Notes: generated from the letters alone by a model not told the origin. A stretch of 64,000 bases of DNA from Terriglobales bacterium (GCA_016185365.1 JACPNP010000028.1:148269-212268), one strand, 5' to 3'; positions 35,856 to 45,170 are shown, counted from the first letter of the stretch. Made by a program: numbers and translations.

Positions 35856-38800
35856 ATGTCCCTGCCTCCGGACATCCGCGTGCCCGATTCCCTCGCCTGG
35901 GCGCACCCCATCGTGCAGGAGTGGTTCGTGCGCAAGTTCGGCACGCCCACCGAGCCGCAAGAGGCCGGTTGGCCGCACATTCTGGCACGGCATCCGGTGT
36001 TGATCTCGGCGCCGACCGGCAGCGGCAAGACGTTGGCCGCGTTCCTGGCTTGCATCGATCAGCTGGTGCGCAAAGCGCTCGATGGGCGCCTCACCGACAA
36101 GATCGAAGTGCTTTACATCTCGCCGCTGAAGGCCCTGGGAAATGACATCCAGAAAAACCTGGAAGGACCGATGGGCGAGATCCTCCACCTGGCCGCCGAA
36201 CGCGGTCTGCTGATGCCGGAGATCCGCACCATGGTCCGCACCGGGGACACGCTGCCCGCCGAACGCCGGCGCATGCTCAAGCGTCCGCCGCACATCCTGG
36301 TGACGACGCCGGAGTCGCTGTACATCCTGCTGACCGCGGGCAAGAGCCGTGAATTACTGCGCGCGGTGGAGACGGTGATCGTGGATGAGATCCACGCCAT
36401 CGCCGACGACAAACGCGGCTCGCATCTCTCGCTTTCGTTGGAGCGGCTGGCGGTGCTGTCACCGGCGCCGCCGCTTCGCATCGGACTGAGCGCGACGCAG
36501 AAACCGATCGAACTGGTGGCGGATTTTCTCATCGGGTGCGATGAACTAGGCCGGCGCAAACGGCCGGTGATCGTGGATGTGGGACATCGGCGGACGATGG
36601 ACCTGGCCGTGGAGGTGCCCAAGAGCGAACTGGGGCCTATATGCACGCACGCCATGTGGGAGGAGATCTACGACCGCATCGCCGAACTGGCGCGCGAACA
36701 CCGATCCACGCTTGTCTTCGTGAACACGCGCAGCTTGACGGAGCGCATCGCGCATTGTCTGGGCGAACGGCTGGGGGAAGAGGCTGTGGCCGCGCATCAC
36801 GGTTCACTCTCACGCAAGCTGCGCCTCGCCGCCGAGAACAAGTTGAAGAATGGTGAGATCCAGGCGCTGGTGGCGACGGCTTCGCTCGAACTGGGCATTG
36901 ATATCGGCTTCGTGGACCTGGTGTGCCACATCGGCTCGCCGCGTTCGTTCGCGGCGGCGCTGCAGCGCATTGGGCGCGCGGGTCATTGGCGCGGCGCTAT
37001 CCCCAAGGGACGTTTCTTTCCGTCCACGCGTGATGACCTGATCGAGTGTGCCGCGGTGGTGCGTGGGATGCGCGATGGAGATCTTGACCGGTTGTGGGTT
37101 CCGTCCGCGCCGCTCGACATCCTTGCCCAACAGATCGTCGCCATGTGCGCCTGTCAGCCCGAGGACGAACCATGGGATGAGGACGACTTGTTGCGCGTGG
37201 TCCGTCGCGCATACCCGTATCGCGATCTGCCGGAGAGGGACTACCAGGCAGTGCTGGAGATGTTGAGCGAAGGGTTTACGTCGTCGCGCGGACGATACAG
37301 CGCCTATCTGCACCGCGACCGCATCAACCGTAAGTTGCGCGCGCGGCGCGGGGCGCGGTTGGTGGCTATCACCAATGGAGGCGCCATTCCGGACAATGCT
37401 CTGTTCACCGTGGTGATGGAGCCGGAGGGGATCCCGATCGCTACTCTAGATGAAGATTTTGCCATCGATAGCGTGCCCGGTGACATTATTTTGCTCGGCA
37501 ATACCAGCTGGCGCGTCCGCCGCATCGAAGCCAAGGGCCGAGTGTTGGTGGAAGACGCACATGGCGCGGCGCCGACGGTCCCCTTCTGGCGGGGTGAGGC
37601 GCCGGGTCGCACGTTGGAATTGTCCGAAGAAGTCGGTGAGTTGCGGCAGAAGATCAGTGAGTCAACGCCGAATGTGGCGCCCGGGTTCGTGCTTGGTTCA
37701 AAAGCGCCGGAGATCGTCACCACGAAAGATTGGTTGCACAGCGAATGCGGCCTGGATGAGCCCGGCGCGGAGCAGGCCATCGAGTATGTGGTCGCGGGAC
37801 GCGGCGTGTTGCGTGCGGTGCCGACGCAGAAGACGGTGATCGCCGAGCGGTTCTTCGACGAAGGCGGCGGCATGCAGCTGGTGGTGCACGCCCCGTTCGG
37901 CGGGCGCATCAACAAGGCCTGGGGCCTGGCCCTGCGCAAGAAGTTCTGCGCGGGATTCAATTTTGAATTGCAGGCCGCGGCCACCGACAACGGCATCAAT
38001 ATTTCCCTGGCCGAGCAACACAGCTTCCCACTGGCGGACGTCTTTCAATTCCTGACGGAAGCCAATGTGCAGCACGCGCTGGAGCAGGCTTCGCTCGATT
38101 CCCCGATCTTTGCCAATCGCTGGCGCTGGGACGCGAACCGCTCGCTCGCGCTGCTGCGCTTCCGCAACGGCAAGAAAGTCCCGCCGCAGATCCAGCGCAC
38201 GCGCAGCGAAGACCTGCTGGCCTCGGTGTTCCCTGACCTGGCTGCATGCCAGGAGAACGTGCAGCGGCCCATCACCATCACGGACCATCCTTTGGTCCGT
38301 GAGGTGATGAGTGATGTGCTGACGGAAGCCATGGACCTTGAGGGCCTGCGCCAGGTGCTGCGCGGATTGCACTCGGGCGAGATCAAGTTCCTGGCGGTGG
38401 ACACCCCTGTGCCCTCGCAGTTCTCGCACGAGATCATAAATGCCAATCCCTTCGCCTATCTGGATGATGCGCCGCTGGAAGAGCGCCGCGCCCGGGCGGT
38501 GGAGTTGCGGCGCACCCTGCCGTCCGCGGTGCTGACCGAGATCGGACGCCTGGATCCCGCGGCCATCGCGGAGGTGCGCGCGGAGTCGTGGCCGGATGTC
38601 CGTGACGCGGATGAGTTGCATGATGTGTTGCAGACACTTGTTGCGCTGCCCGTGACGGAGACTTCCGAGGATTGGCCGTTGCACTTCGCCAAGCTTGTGG
38701 CCGCTCGACGCGCCGTGCGCGGGATCGTGGCGGATAAAGAGTTCTGGGTGGCCAGTGAGCGCGTGGCTGCGTTCCACGCGATGCATCCCGAAGCACGATT

Positions 38801-40172
38801 CGACCCCGGGCCGCCGCTGAAAGAAGGACCACCCACACTGGAAGATGCGCTGCATTCCGCGGTGACCGGTTGGCTGATGCATTCGGGGCCGGTCACGGCC
38901 AATCGCCTTTCGGTGATCTTGAACATACGCGCGAACGAGATTTTCAAAGCACTGTTGCGCGTTGAGGCCAGCGGAGCGGCGTTGCGCGGAATCTTTGAAG
39001 GCACAGCCGACCCGCCGGAAGCGGACATCGAATGGTGTGACCGGCGATTGCTGGCGCGGATACACCGTCTCACGCTGGGCGCTCTGCGCAAGCAGGTGGA
39101 GCCGGTGCCGGCGGCCACGTTCATGCGCTGGCTGCTCCGCTGGCAGCACATCATGCCCGGGACACAACTCGCCGGCGAGCGCGGCCTGCAACAATTGCTG
39201 CGCCAGCTGCAGGGCTTCGAGGTCCCGGCCAACGCCTGGGAGCGGCAGATCCTGGCGCGGCGCTTCCATGATTACAAGCCGGAGCTGCTCGATCAGCTCT
39301 GCCTCACCGGCGCGGTGGGCTGGGGACGGCTCTCGCCGCATCCGGCCACTCTGGAGACGCCGGCGACGGGCGCGCGGCGCGTGGTCCCGACCAGCGTCGC
39401 GCCCATCACCTTTTATGTGCGCGATGAGGCGGACTGGATGGCGTCCAAGCGCGGGCACCACTCGGAAGAGGATTTTGCCGAAGGGCTGAGCCCGGCGGCC
39501 CGCCAGGTGTTTGACATGTTGCGCTCGCGGGGCGCGTCATTCTTCGCGGACATCGTGCGCGGCACCGAACCATTGCTCAAATCGGAGGTCGAGACCGGGC
39601 TGTGGGAGCTGGTGGCGGCGGGCCTGGTCACGGCCGACGGCTTCGACAATCTACGGGCGCTCATCGATCCCAAGCGACGCGCCGGACAGGGCCGGGGCAA
39701 GACCGCGCGTCCGCGCCACAGCGCCGGGCGCTGGACGTTGCTGCACACCTACGAAGCCCGTGACCACGCGAAGATGCTTGAGGCCACCTGCCGCATGTTG
39801 CTCGAGCGGTACGGCGTGGTCTTCCGCGAGTTGCTGGCGCGTGAATCCATCCTTCCCCGCTGGCGCGAACTGTTGATCACCTTCCGGCGGCTGGAAGACC
39901 GGGGCGAAGTCCGCGGCGGCCGCTTCGTGGACGGCTTCCTCGGCGAACAGTTCGCGCTGCCCATCGCGGTGGATTCCCTGCGCGCGCTGCGCAATCAGCC
40001 GGCGGTGGAAGAGGAGCGCATCACGCTCTCCGCCGCTGACCCGCTGAATCTGGTTGGGATCGTGGTGCCCGGTGATCGTGTGCCCGCGATCTCAGGAAAA
40101 TTCGTCTCATTCCGCAACGGTGTGTACGTGAGCGGCGAGGATGCGGTCACCCCGATGGAGGCGACGCGGTGA
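35856..40172 (+). CDS. lhr: Lhr-type large superfamily 2 DNA helicase
   Basis: 1438 residues, matching the long bacterial Lhr helicase, an ATP-dependent 3'-5' DNA/DNA-RNA translocase of DNA repair. Walker A APTGSGKT (52-59), DEIH (177-180), and the helicase C domain are followed by the winged-helix and Lhr C-terminal extension (DUF4145-free, about 560-1438). Start is the ATG at 35856, 6 nt after a TAGAAT box. Its stop overlaps the GTG of a small DUF5522-type gene. It is divergently arranged with the kinase gene. Confidence 0.95.
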   Translation: MSLPPDIRVPDSLAWAHPIVQEWFVRKFGTPTEPQEAGWPHILARHPVLISAPTGSGKTLAAFLACIDQLVRKALDGRLTDKIEVLYISPLKALGNDIQKNLEGPMGEILHLAAERGLLMPEIRTMVRTGDTLPAERRRMLKRPPHILVTTPESLYILLTAGKSRELLRAVETVIVDEIHAIADDKRGSHLSLSLERLAVLSPAPPLRIGLSATQKPIELVADFLIGCDELGRRKRPVIVDVGHRRTMDLAVEVPKSELGPICTHAMWEEIYDRIAELAREHRSTLVFVNTRSLTERIAHCLGERLGEEAVAAHHGSLSRKLRLAAENKLKNGEIQALVATASLELGIDIGFVDLVCHIGSPRSFAAALQRIGRAGHWRGAIPKGRFFPSTRDDLIECAAVVRGMRDGDLDRLWVPSAPLDILAQQIVAMCACQPEDEPWDEDDLLRVVRRAYPYRDLPERDYQAVLEMLSEGFTSSRGRYSAYLHRDRINRKLRARRGARLVAITNGGAIPDNALFTVVMEPEGIPIATLDEDFAIDSVPGDIILLGNTSWRVRRIEAKGRVLVEDAHGAAPTVPFWRGEAPGRTLELSEEVGELRQKISESTPNVAPGFVLGSKAPEIVTTKDWLHSECGLDEPGAEQAIEYVVAGRGVLRAVPTQKTVIAERFFDEGGGMQLVVHAPFGGRINKAWGLALRKKFCAGFNFELQAAATDNGINISLAEQHSFPLADVFQFLTEANVQHALEQASLDSPIFANRWRWDANRSLALLRFRNGKKVPPQIQRTRSEDLLASVFPDLAACQENVQRPITITDHPLVREVMSDVLTEAMDLEGLRQVLRGLHSGEIKFLAVDTPVPSQFSHEIINANPFAYLDDAPLEERRARAVELRRTLPSAVLTEIGRLDPAAIAEVRAESWPDVRDADELHDVLQTLVALPVTETSEDWPLHFAKLVAARRAVRGIVADKEFWVASERVAAFHAMHPEARFDPGPPLKEGPPTLEDALHSAVTGWLMHSGPVTANRLSVILNIRANEIFKALLRVEASGAALRGIFEGTADPPEADIEWCDRRLLARIHRLTLGALRKQVEPVPAATFMRWLLRWQHIMPGTQLAGERGLQQLLRQLQGFEVPANAWERQILARRFHDYKPELLDQLCLTGAVGWGRLSPHPATLETPATGARRVVPTSVAPITFYVRDEADWMASKRGHHSEEDFAEGLSPAARQVFDMLRSRGASFFADIVRGTEPLLKSEVETGLWELVAAGLVTADGFDNLRALIDPKRRAGQGRGKTARPRHSAGRWTLLHTYEARDHAKMLEATCRMLLERYGVVFRELLARESILPRWRELLITFRRLEDRGEVRGGRFVDGFLGEQFALPIAVDSLRALRNQPAVEEERITLSAADPLNLVGIVVPGDRVPAISGKFVSFRNGVYVSGEDAVTPMEATR

Positions 40173-40342
40173 GTTCAACCCAGGAACCTCTCGTGGAAGG
40201 CGTGGACTACTACTGGGACGGTCCCTACATGGTCTTCACCGCCGAGTATCACTTGAGGCGCGGGTCATGCTGCCAGAGCGGGTGCCGGCATTGTCCGTAT
40301 GGATCCAATGCGCCCGCAAGAACTCCCCAGGAAAATAGCTAG
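40169..40342 (+). CDS. DUF5522-type small cysteine-rich protein
   Basis: 57 residues read from a GTG whose first bases overlap the lhr stop (GTGA), a translational-coupling arrangement. The sequence contains DYYWDGPYMVFTAEYHL then R-GSCCQSGCRHCPY, the diagnostic segment of DUF5522 proteins. Cys residues are at 34, 35, 39 and 42; together they suggest metal binding. Function unknown. Coupling to lhr may mean it works with the helicase, but that is inference. Confidence 0.85.
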   Translation: MSSTQEPLVEGVDYYWDGPYMVFTAEYHLRRGSCCQSGCRHCPYGSNAPARTPQENS

Positions 40343-40349
40343 CCGGCGC

Positions 40350-40724
40350 TCAACGCCTCGCCATCGCCAGGCCGGCGATCCCCATCACCATCGCGATCAT
40401 GAACGTATGACAACCGTGCTGATGCGGGTCATAGACGACCCAGCAGCGCGGATCGGTGGCCACGCGCGTGACCAGCAGGATGGCTAGCATGGTGGCCGAC
40501 GTCCACCAGGCCCATTTGTCGCCCCGGCGGACGGGCATCGCAGCCAGCATGATGCCGGCCGCGGCCAATGCGCCCGTGACCGCGGCTTCCCAGGGCGCGT
40601 CGGGCTCCGCTGAGACCGTGACTTCGGGATGGGGATGGGCGCGTCCGTGGACCGCGGTCCGCAATGCCGTGTGGAACAGGAGAAGGTAGGCGAGGATGAT
40701 CAGTCCAATACCAAGATTTCGCAT
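40350..40724 (-). CDS. small hypothetical membrane protein
   Basis: 124 residues with four likely transmembrane segments (about 4-20, 47-63, 71-87, 104-122) and His-rich loops (HGRAHPHPEV, DPHQHGCH). No family recognised. It points toward the lhr-DUF5522 unit (convergent, 7 bp gap). A TACACT box ends 8 nt before its ATG. Confidence 0.65.
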   Translation of the reverse strand: MRNLGIGLIILAYLLLFHTALRTAVHGRAHPHPEVTVSAEPDAPWEAAVTGALAAAGIMLAAMPVRRGDKWAWWTSATMLAILLVTRVATDPRCWVVYDPHQHGCHTFMIAMVMGIAGLAMARR

Positions 40725-40732
40725 GACGAGTC

Positions 40733-40738
40733 AGTGTA
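40733..40738 (-). promoter_or_regulatory. putative -10 box, leaderless start at 40724
   Basis: TACACT on the minus strand, 8 nt before the ATG at 40724; no Shine-Dalgarno sequence. Confidence 0.4.
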
Positions 40739-40847
40739 GCAATTCCATCGGCCGAAGAAGGGACACAAATCATCTTCGCAACAGGATGGGCGGCCGAAGC
40801 CGCCCTCCGTTTCGCCTCAATAACAGCTCGACCACGCAATGCGGGAG

Positions 40848-41267
40848 CTATTTCTTGGTTTCCTTTGCCTTCGCCTTCCCTGCCTCCGCCGGTTTGGCGG
40901 CTGCAGTCTTCCCCTTCAGCTCCACAAGGATGATATCGAACGCTTTGTCGCCGGTGTTTTCCGGCAAGTGGGTGCCGGCCGGGCTGTAACGCCCTTCGCC
41001 GGCTTTGCCACTCAGCTCTTCTGATTTGCCGTCAGGGTAGGTGAACTTCCCGTTCGTGTCCGTCAGGAACACCGCCACGGTCGCCGGGTGGCTGTGCATC
41101 ACTGACTTCTCGTGCGGACCGTAATGCACCTTCAGGATCCGCACCTGATCGTTCTCGCTCACCACCGAGTAATGTTTGGGGTCGGCCTTGACCGCATCTT
41201 GCGCAAAGAGCGACTGGCTGAAGCTCAAACAGAACAGGGCAACAAAAAGGATGATTAGTCTCCGCAT
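40848..41267 (-). CDS. exported cupin-like protein
   Basis: 139 residues with a signal peptide (RRLIILFVALFCLSFSQSLFA) and a cupin-type beta barrel. Motif 1 is HEKSVMHSHPATVAVFLTD; motif 2 holds the GTHLPENTGDKAFDIILVE part. The C-terminal tail is Lys/Ala rich (KTAAAKPAEAGKAKAKETKK). The start has a good AGGAGG Shine-Dalgarno sequence. Substrate unknown. Confidence 0.8.
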   Translation of the reverse strand: MRRLIILFVALFCLSFSQSLFAQDAVKADPKHYSVVSENDQVRILKVHYGPHEKSVMHSHPATVAVFLTDTNGKFTYPDGKSEELSGKAGEGRYSPAGTHLPENTGDKAFDIILVELKGKTAAAKPAEAGKAKAKETKK

Positions 41268-41335
41268 ACTGCCTCCTGGGATGGGATTTGCAAGCGGCGG
41301 TAAAGCTACGCTCGGCTGTTATGACTGTCAATCGC

Positions 41336-41364
41336 AATCATGTGGAACTCCACCTCACATGATT
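41336..41364. repeat. 9-bp inverted repeat
   Basis: AATCATGTG (41336-41344) and CACATGATT (41356-41364) with an 11-nt spacer, in the intergenic space between two divergently transcribed genes. It could be an operator or a hairpin. There is no other support. Confidence 0.4.
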
Positions 41365-41519
41365 CCGGTCGTCCCGACCAAATCTGCACGCGGCTTGCCG
41401 CCATCGTTCCGGCCTGTTTTCGGAGCGGAATCGGCTTCCAATTGCGGAGGTTGCAGGTTGCGTTGAGCGCAGCTCGATTAGGTGCGAGAGTCTGAGCTGT
41501 GCGTGAAAGGGTTCGTCCC

Positions 41520-41954
41520 ATGGAATCGGCCTCTGCGTTGATCGACGAAAAGATCAAACAACTTGGGGACTGGCGCGGGAAGACGCTCGCGAAAGTGCGC
41601 GGGATCATCCACGCGGCGGACCCTGAGATCCTCGAAGAGTGGAAGTGGGTGAAACCCACGAATCCCGGGACCCCGGTCTGGTCCCGCGGCGGCATCGTCT
41701 GCACGGGTGAGACGTACAAGAACGTCGTCAAGATGACATTTCCCAAGGGCGCTGCGTTGCAGGACCCCGCAGGTCTGTTCAATGCCAGCCTCGAAGGGAA
41801 TGCCCGGCGCGCCATCGACATCCACGAAGGGGAAAAGGTCGATGCCGCGGCTTTGAAGGCTCTCATCCGCGCTGCCGTGGCACTCAATCTTTCGACCACG
41901 AGCAAGCAGAAACCCAAATCCAAGCCGAAATCCCGCCGCGCAAGCCGCGGTTAG
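41520..41954 (+). CDS. DUF1801 family protein
   Basis: 144 residues of the DUF1801 (YdhG/YjhX-like) fold, visible from WRGKTLAKVRGIIHAADPEILEEWKW, KWVKPTNPGTPVWS and YKNVVKMTFPKGAAL. Members are small uncharacterised proteins related to a phage-derived iron-sulfur/frataxin-like shape. The Lys/Arg-rich C-terminus (KPKSKPKSRRASRG) may bind nucleic acid. The ATG at 41520 with AAAGGG 8 nt upstream is preferred to a GTG 21 bp earlier. Confidence 0.8.
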   Translation: MESASALIDEKIKQLGDWRGKTLAKVRGIIHAADPEILEEWKWVKPTNPGTPVWSRGGIVCTGETYKNVVKMTFPKGAALQDPAGLFNASLEGNARRAIDIHEGEKVDAAALKALIRAAVALNLSTTSKQKPKSKPKSRRASRG

Positions 41955-41959
41955 CTCTT

Positions 41960-42067
41960 GTCGTTGCTCTTGCTCTTGTTGTTGCTCTTGCTCTTGTCGT
42001 TGCTCTTGCTCTTGTTGTTGCTCTTGCTCTTGTCGTTGCTCTTGCTCTTGTTGTTGCTCTTGCTTTT
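41960..42067. repeat. 18-bp tandem repeat (6 units)
   Basis: Six consecutive 18-bp units alternate between gtcgttgctcttgctctt and gttgttgctcttgctctt, i.e. three 36-bp pairs (108 bp). It lies in the gap between the stop codons of two convergent genes and no frame uses it. The alternation suggests expansion of a 36-bp unit. A minus-strand reading would encode repeats of K-S-K-S-N-D/N, but no start is present. Confidence 0.9.
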
Positions 42068-42093
42068 GTCTCTAACTGTTGCCTATCAGATTT

Positions 42094-42114
42094 GATCCGA
42101 TCTTATCCGCGGTT
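42094..42114 (-). repeat. intergenic repeat, copy 4
   Basis: 21-bp match, inverted, to the aaccgcggat(c/a)agatcgg core seen at 31803, 32228 and 33108. The copy is 10 kb from the others, so it is a dispersed family. Confidence 0.7.
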
Positions 42115-42155
42115 AGCTTTTGTCGTTGTTTCTACCGCTAGCAGGTATCTGTGGT

Positions 42156-43238
42156 TCAATCTTTCGCATCCACTCCGGCCAGCACGTACTCCGTCAATAT
42201 CTTTTCCGACCACTCGTGCATGCCCCGGGTGTTGTAGTTGGTGGCGGTGATCACCACCACCATGTCCAGCGCGGGAAAGACGAACACCTTGTTGCCGCCG
42301 TTGCCGGTCATGAAATAGGCAGCATGGCTGCGGGACCCGGACTGGAACGATTTCAGCCACCAGAGATATCCGTATTCGGTGGTCTCATCGATCCGCGCCT
42401 TGGGCGTGGTCGAGGCCTTCACCCACGCCTCATTGATGATCGGTTTGCCGTTCCATCTGCCGCCGTTCAGGTAGAGCTGGCCCAGCTTGAGGTAGCCGAG
42501 GGTGGTCAGTTGCAGTCCGCCGCCGGTCATCGGCACCCCCAGCGGCGAATATGCCCACTGGACCTGTTCCCGCGGGATGCCCAGGGGCGTGAACAGCTTC
42601 TGCTGCGCATACAGGTCCGTGCGCGTCCCCGTGACTTTGGTGATCACCTCGCTCAGCGTGAACACGCCTCCGGTGCAATAGCTGAAGCGGCGTCCATACT
42701 TCGGCGGCTCTTCTTTCTCGCCCCGCATGTGCCCGGCAATGGGCAGGTCCAGGATGAACTGCGCCCAGTCCTCGATCAGGTACATGCGCTCTTCGTTGCC
42801 GCGGGAGAAATCTTCCCAGTCATTGCACTCGAGCGCGGAACTCATCGTGAGGAGATCTTCCACGGTGATCCTGTCCTTGCGCGGGTCCGGGTTCTGGAGC
42901 TTGCGCCTGTGCTCCGGCAGCAGGTCCAGGATGCGCGCGTCCACGCCGGAAAGCTTGCCCTCCTGGAGGGCCAGGCCGATCAGGATGCCGGTCACGGATT
43001 TCGCGGCCGAGCGCGTGTTGCGCAGCGCGTTGGCGTCGCCGTCGAAATAGACCTCGTAGGCGAGTTTGCCATGCCGCGCCACAGCCACGCTGGTGATCTT
43101 CTTGAACTCACCGGCCTTCACCGCCGTCTCCATCTGCTGGAGCCGGGCGGGATCGAGTCCGGCGTCTTTGGGGGTGGAGCGCGGCAGCTCCTGCGCCAGC
43201 GCGGAGACAGCAAGCAGTACCGGAATCAGTGATCGCAT
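42156..43238 (-). CDS. serine beta-lactamase-like hydrolase
   Basis: 360 residues of the beta-lactamase/AmpC-like serine hydrolase family with a signal peptide (SLIPVLLAVSALAQE). The catalytic S77-A-A-K80 is present, Y187-C-T stands at the YxN position, and TGNGGNKVF occupies the KTG-like site. Members act as esterases, peptidases or lactamases; resistance activity is not implied. Periplasmic or secreted. Convergent with the DUF1801 gene across the tandem repeat. Confidence 0.88.
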   Translation of the reverse strand: MRSLIPVLLAVSALAQELPRSTPKDAGLDPARLQQMETAVKAGEFKKITSVAVARHGKLAYEVYFDGDANALRNTRSAAKSVTGILIGLALQEGKLSGVDARILDLLPEHRRKLQNPDPRKDRITVEDLLTMSSALECNDWEDFSRGNEERMYLIEDWAQFILDLPIAGHMRGEKEEPPKYGRRFSYCTGGVFTLSEVITKVTGTRTDLYAQQKLFTPLGIPREQVQWAYSPLGVPMTGGGLQLTTLGYLKLGQLYLNGGRWNGKPIINEAWVKASTTPKARIDETTEYGYLWWLKSFQSGSRSHAAYFMTGNGGNKVFVFPALDMVVVITATNYNTRGMHEWSEKILTEYVLAGVDAKD

Positions 43239-43991
43239 GACAGGTTGGACGGGAGGAAGCAGGAGGAGTTAGGCGGTAGGCGTTGGGCGTTGGCATCTAG
43301 CACCCAGCCCTACCCTCTGATCCCTGTTCCCTGATTTTGGATACCCCCACCCCCTCCCCCGGGGATATCTAAAGATTCTGGAATCAATACTTTACAAACA
43401 GGTATCCGCAGCGGTCTAAGAAAGCAAAGGACTTAGACGTAAAATCTTGATTCCATTGGATATTTACTAATAGTTATACACTGTAATACTAAAATACCAT
43501 ATTATTAAGACGGATGTCAAGGGGAAAGTGACGGCGGGAGGCATTGTTCGGTTTTCGGAACAGGAAGCGGATTTTTGCGGAGGCTGCCCGGTCGCAGGAG
43601 ACAATAAGAGCAGTCCTGGATCACGTTCGGATCCACCCTTTGGCTGCGGCTGGTGGCCCACATATCCCAACGTTTGGTGGCGGGTGGCCCAGATATCCCC
43701 TATGTTAGGTGCCCCACGTTCGCGAAGCTAACGTGGGGCTGTTGTTCTTCGTCTCGGAAACAATCATACGGTATTCTTCTTCCCATGCCGTGGGGGTTGC
43801 AGCGCTTTCAGCAGTCCGGTAACCACCGCCCAAAACTCCCCAGTCATGGCGCGGGTTCACCCGCGCCATCCGTCGGATCGGTGAAGGGGCACGGCTTAAG
43901 CCGTGCCGTTGCAGAACCTTTAGTTTCCCCGAGCCCTGTAGGGGCGACACAACCGGGCAAACATCGTGCCGTCCTATTCGCCCTAGGCGTC

Positions 43992-44064
43992 GGCCAGGGC
44001 TGAAGCCCGCGAATGTTGGAGGCAATTACACGGCCCTAAAGGGCCGTTCTTCCACCGAAAAGCA
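43992..44064 (+). repeat. ggccagggctgaagcccg element, copy A
   Basis: 73-bp element (ggccagggctgaagcccg ... ttacacggcccta...cttccaccgaaa) containing two short palindromes, gggctgaagccc and ggccctaaagggcc. It recurs at 44264 and 44633. Confidence 0.8.
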
Positions 44065-44100
44065 GTCCCACATTAGCGCCTAAAAGCGCTGCGTCAACGC

Positions 44101-44334
44101 GGGGCACCGACCAACTGCTCTGGATAGACAAAGGGATTCCTCGATTCGCGCTGCGCGCTCACTCGGAATGACAAGAAGTGGGGCGTAGTTGAATAACCCC
44201 ACGTTAGCGCCGAACACCGCGGCGCCCATTCGGCTTCGCTCAGGGCAGGCTCCCGTGGGGCCCGGCCAGGGCTGAAGCCCGATACTTTTTGGGGGCAGTT
44301 ACACGGCCCTGAAGGGCCGTTCTTCCACCGAAAG
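44101..44334 (+). repeat. about 230-bp composite repeat, copy 1
   Basis: Begins ggggcaccga, contains aaagggattcctcgattcgc and ends with the ccaccgaaa element (44264-44334). Near-identical to 44482-44703. Confidence 0.85.
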
Positions 44335-44481
44335 GAACAGCCGTTAGTCGTCGGTCGTTAGTCGTTAGGAGGAGCAAAAGCAGTCGTTAGACGTCAGTCG
44401 TGAGTCGGTAGGAGAATCAATAACAGTCGGTAGTCGGTAGTCGTTAGTCGTTAGGAAAATCAAGATCAAAAGCTGACTCGT

Positions 44482-44703
44482 GGGGCACCGGCCGACTGAT
44501 CTGAATAGATAAAGGGATTCCTCGATTCGCGCTGCGCGCTCACTCGGAATGACAAGAAGTGGGGCGTAATTGAATAACCCCACGTTTGCTTCGCCTATTC
44601 GGCTTTGCTCAGGGCAGGCTCCCATGGGGCCCGGCCAGGGCTGAAGCCCGATATTTTTTGGGGGCAGTTACACGGCCCTAAAGGGCCGTTCTTCCACCGG
44701 AAA
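44482..44703 (+). repeat. about 220-bp composite repeat, copy 2
   Basis: Matches copy 1 with small differences; the last 71 bp are element copy C (44633-44703). A direct, recent duplication is likely. Confidence 0.85.
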
Positions 44704-44892
44704 ACAGTCGTTAGTCGTCAGTCGTTAGGAAGATCAAAAGCAGTCGTTAGACGTCAGTCGTTAGTCGGTAGGAGGATCAAGATCCAAAGCAGGTGATTCG
44801 CTCCACACAGACCCCACGTTAGCTTCGCCCATTCGGCTTCGCTCAGGGCAGTCTCCCGTGGGGCACCAGAAGCTTAAATTTGTTGAAGAATT

Positions 44893-44968
44893 TGGTGGAC
44901 CTGGCCGGGATCGAACCGGCGACCTCTTCCATGCCATGGAAGCGCGCTCCCAGCTGCGCCACAGGCCC
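44893..44968 (-). tRNA. tRNA-Ala (anticodon GGC)
   Basis: 76 nt on the minus strand. Acceptor GGGCCTG pairs with CAGGTCC, including the G3:U70 wobble that identifies tRNA-Ala. Anticodon loop ATGGCAT gives GGC. Discriminator A and CCA are encoded (44893-44895). Confidence 0.96.
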
Positions 44969-45134
44969 ACTGGGTGAAGGAACCGCGGTCGGGGAAACCG
45001 CTGTCTCTATTTTCGCCGAGCGCCGGGCTTCCGTCAAACGACGCCTTCCGTCAAACTTCCCGGCCCCGGGCGACATCTAATCCAGCACCAGTCTGCGGGA
45101 ACTTTCTTCCCCGGGACGGGGTCTATTCCGCTAA

Positions 45135-45170
45135 GGGTGACCAAACCTCCCCCGCAAGACCCGGTCACCC
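45135..45170 (+). other. inverted repeat upstream of ECF sigma gene
   Basis: GGGTGACC (45135-45142) and GGTCACCC (45163-45170) form a perfect 8-bp inverted repeat with a 20-nt spacer, 50 bp before the sigma-factor start. It could be a hairpin in the leader or a regulator site. Confidence 0.45.

Larger units (their letters stand above)
43239..44892. other. gene-free repeat region
   Basis: About 1.65 kb with no supportable gene. 43380-43510 is AT-rich against the surrounding GC-rich DNA and holds an inverted pair TGGAATCAA (43379-43387) / TTGATTCCA (43447-43455). The rest is a patchwork of copies of two longer elements, short gtcgttagtcg runs, and cattcggcttcgctcagggc fragments. It ends at tRNA-Ala. 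Confidence 0.7.

Noticed and set aside
37698-39461. Long - strand frame of 587 codons within lhr
   Set aside because: Shadow of the well-supported lhr gene; no recognisable domain.
41960-42067. CRISPR array
   Set aside because: Units are contiguous without unique spacers and no cas genes are near, so it is an ordinary tandem repeat.
43467-43670. 67-codon frame in the AT-rich patch
   Set aside because: No homology, poor codon use and no ribosome-binding site; it looks like chance in AT-rich DNA.
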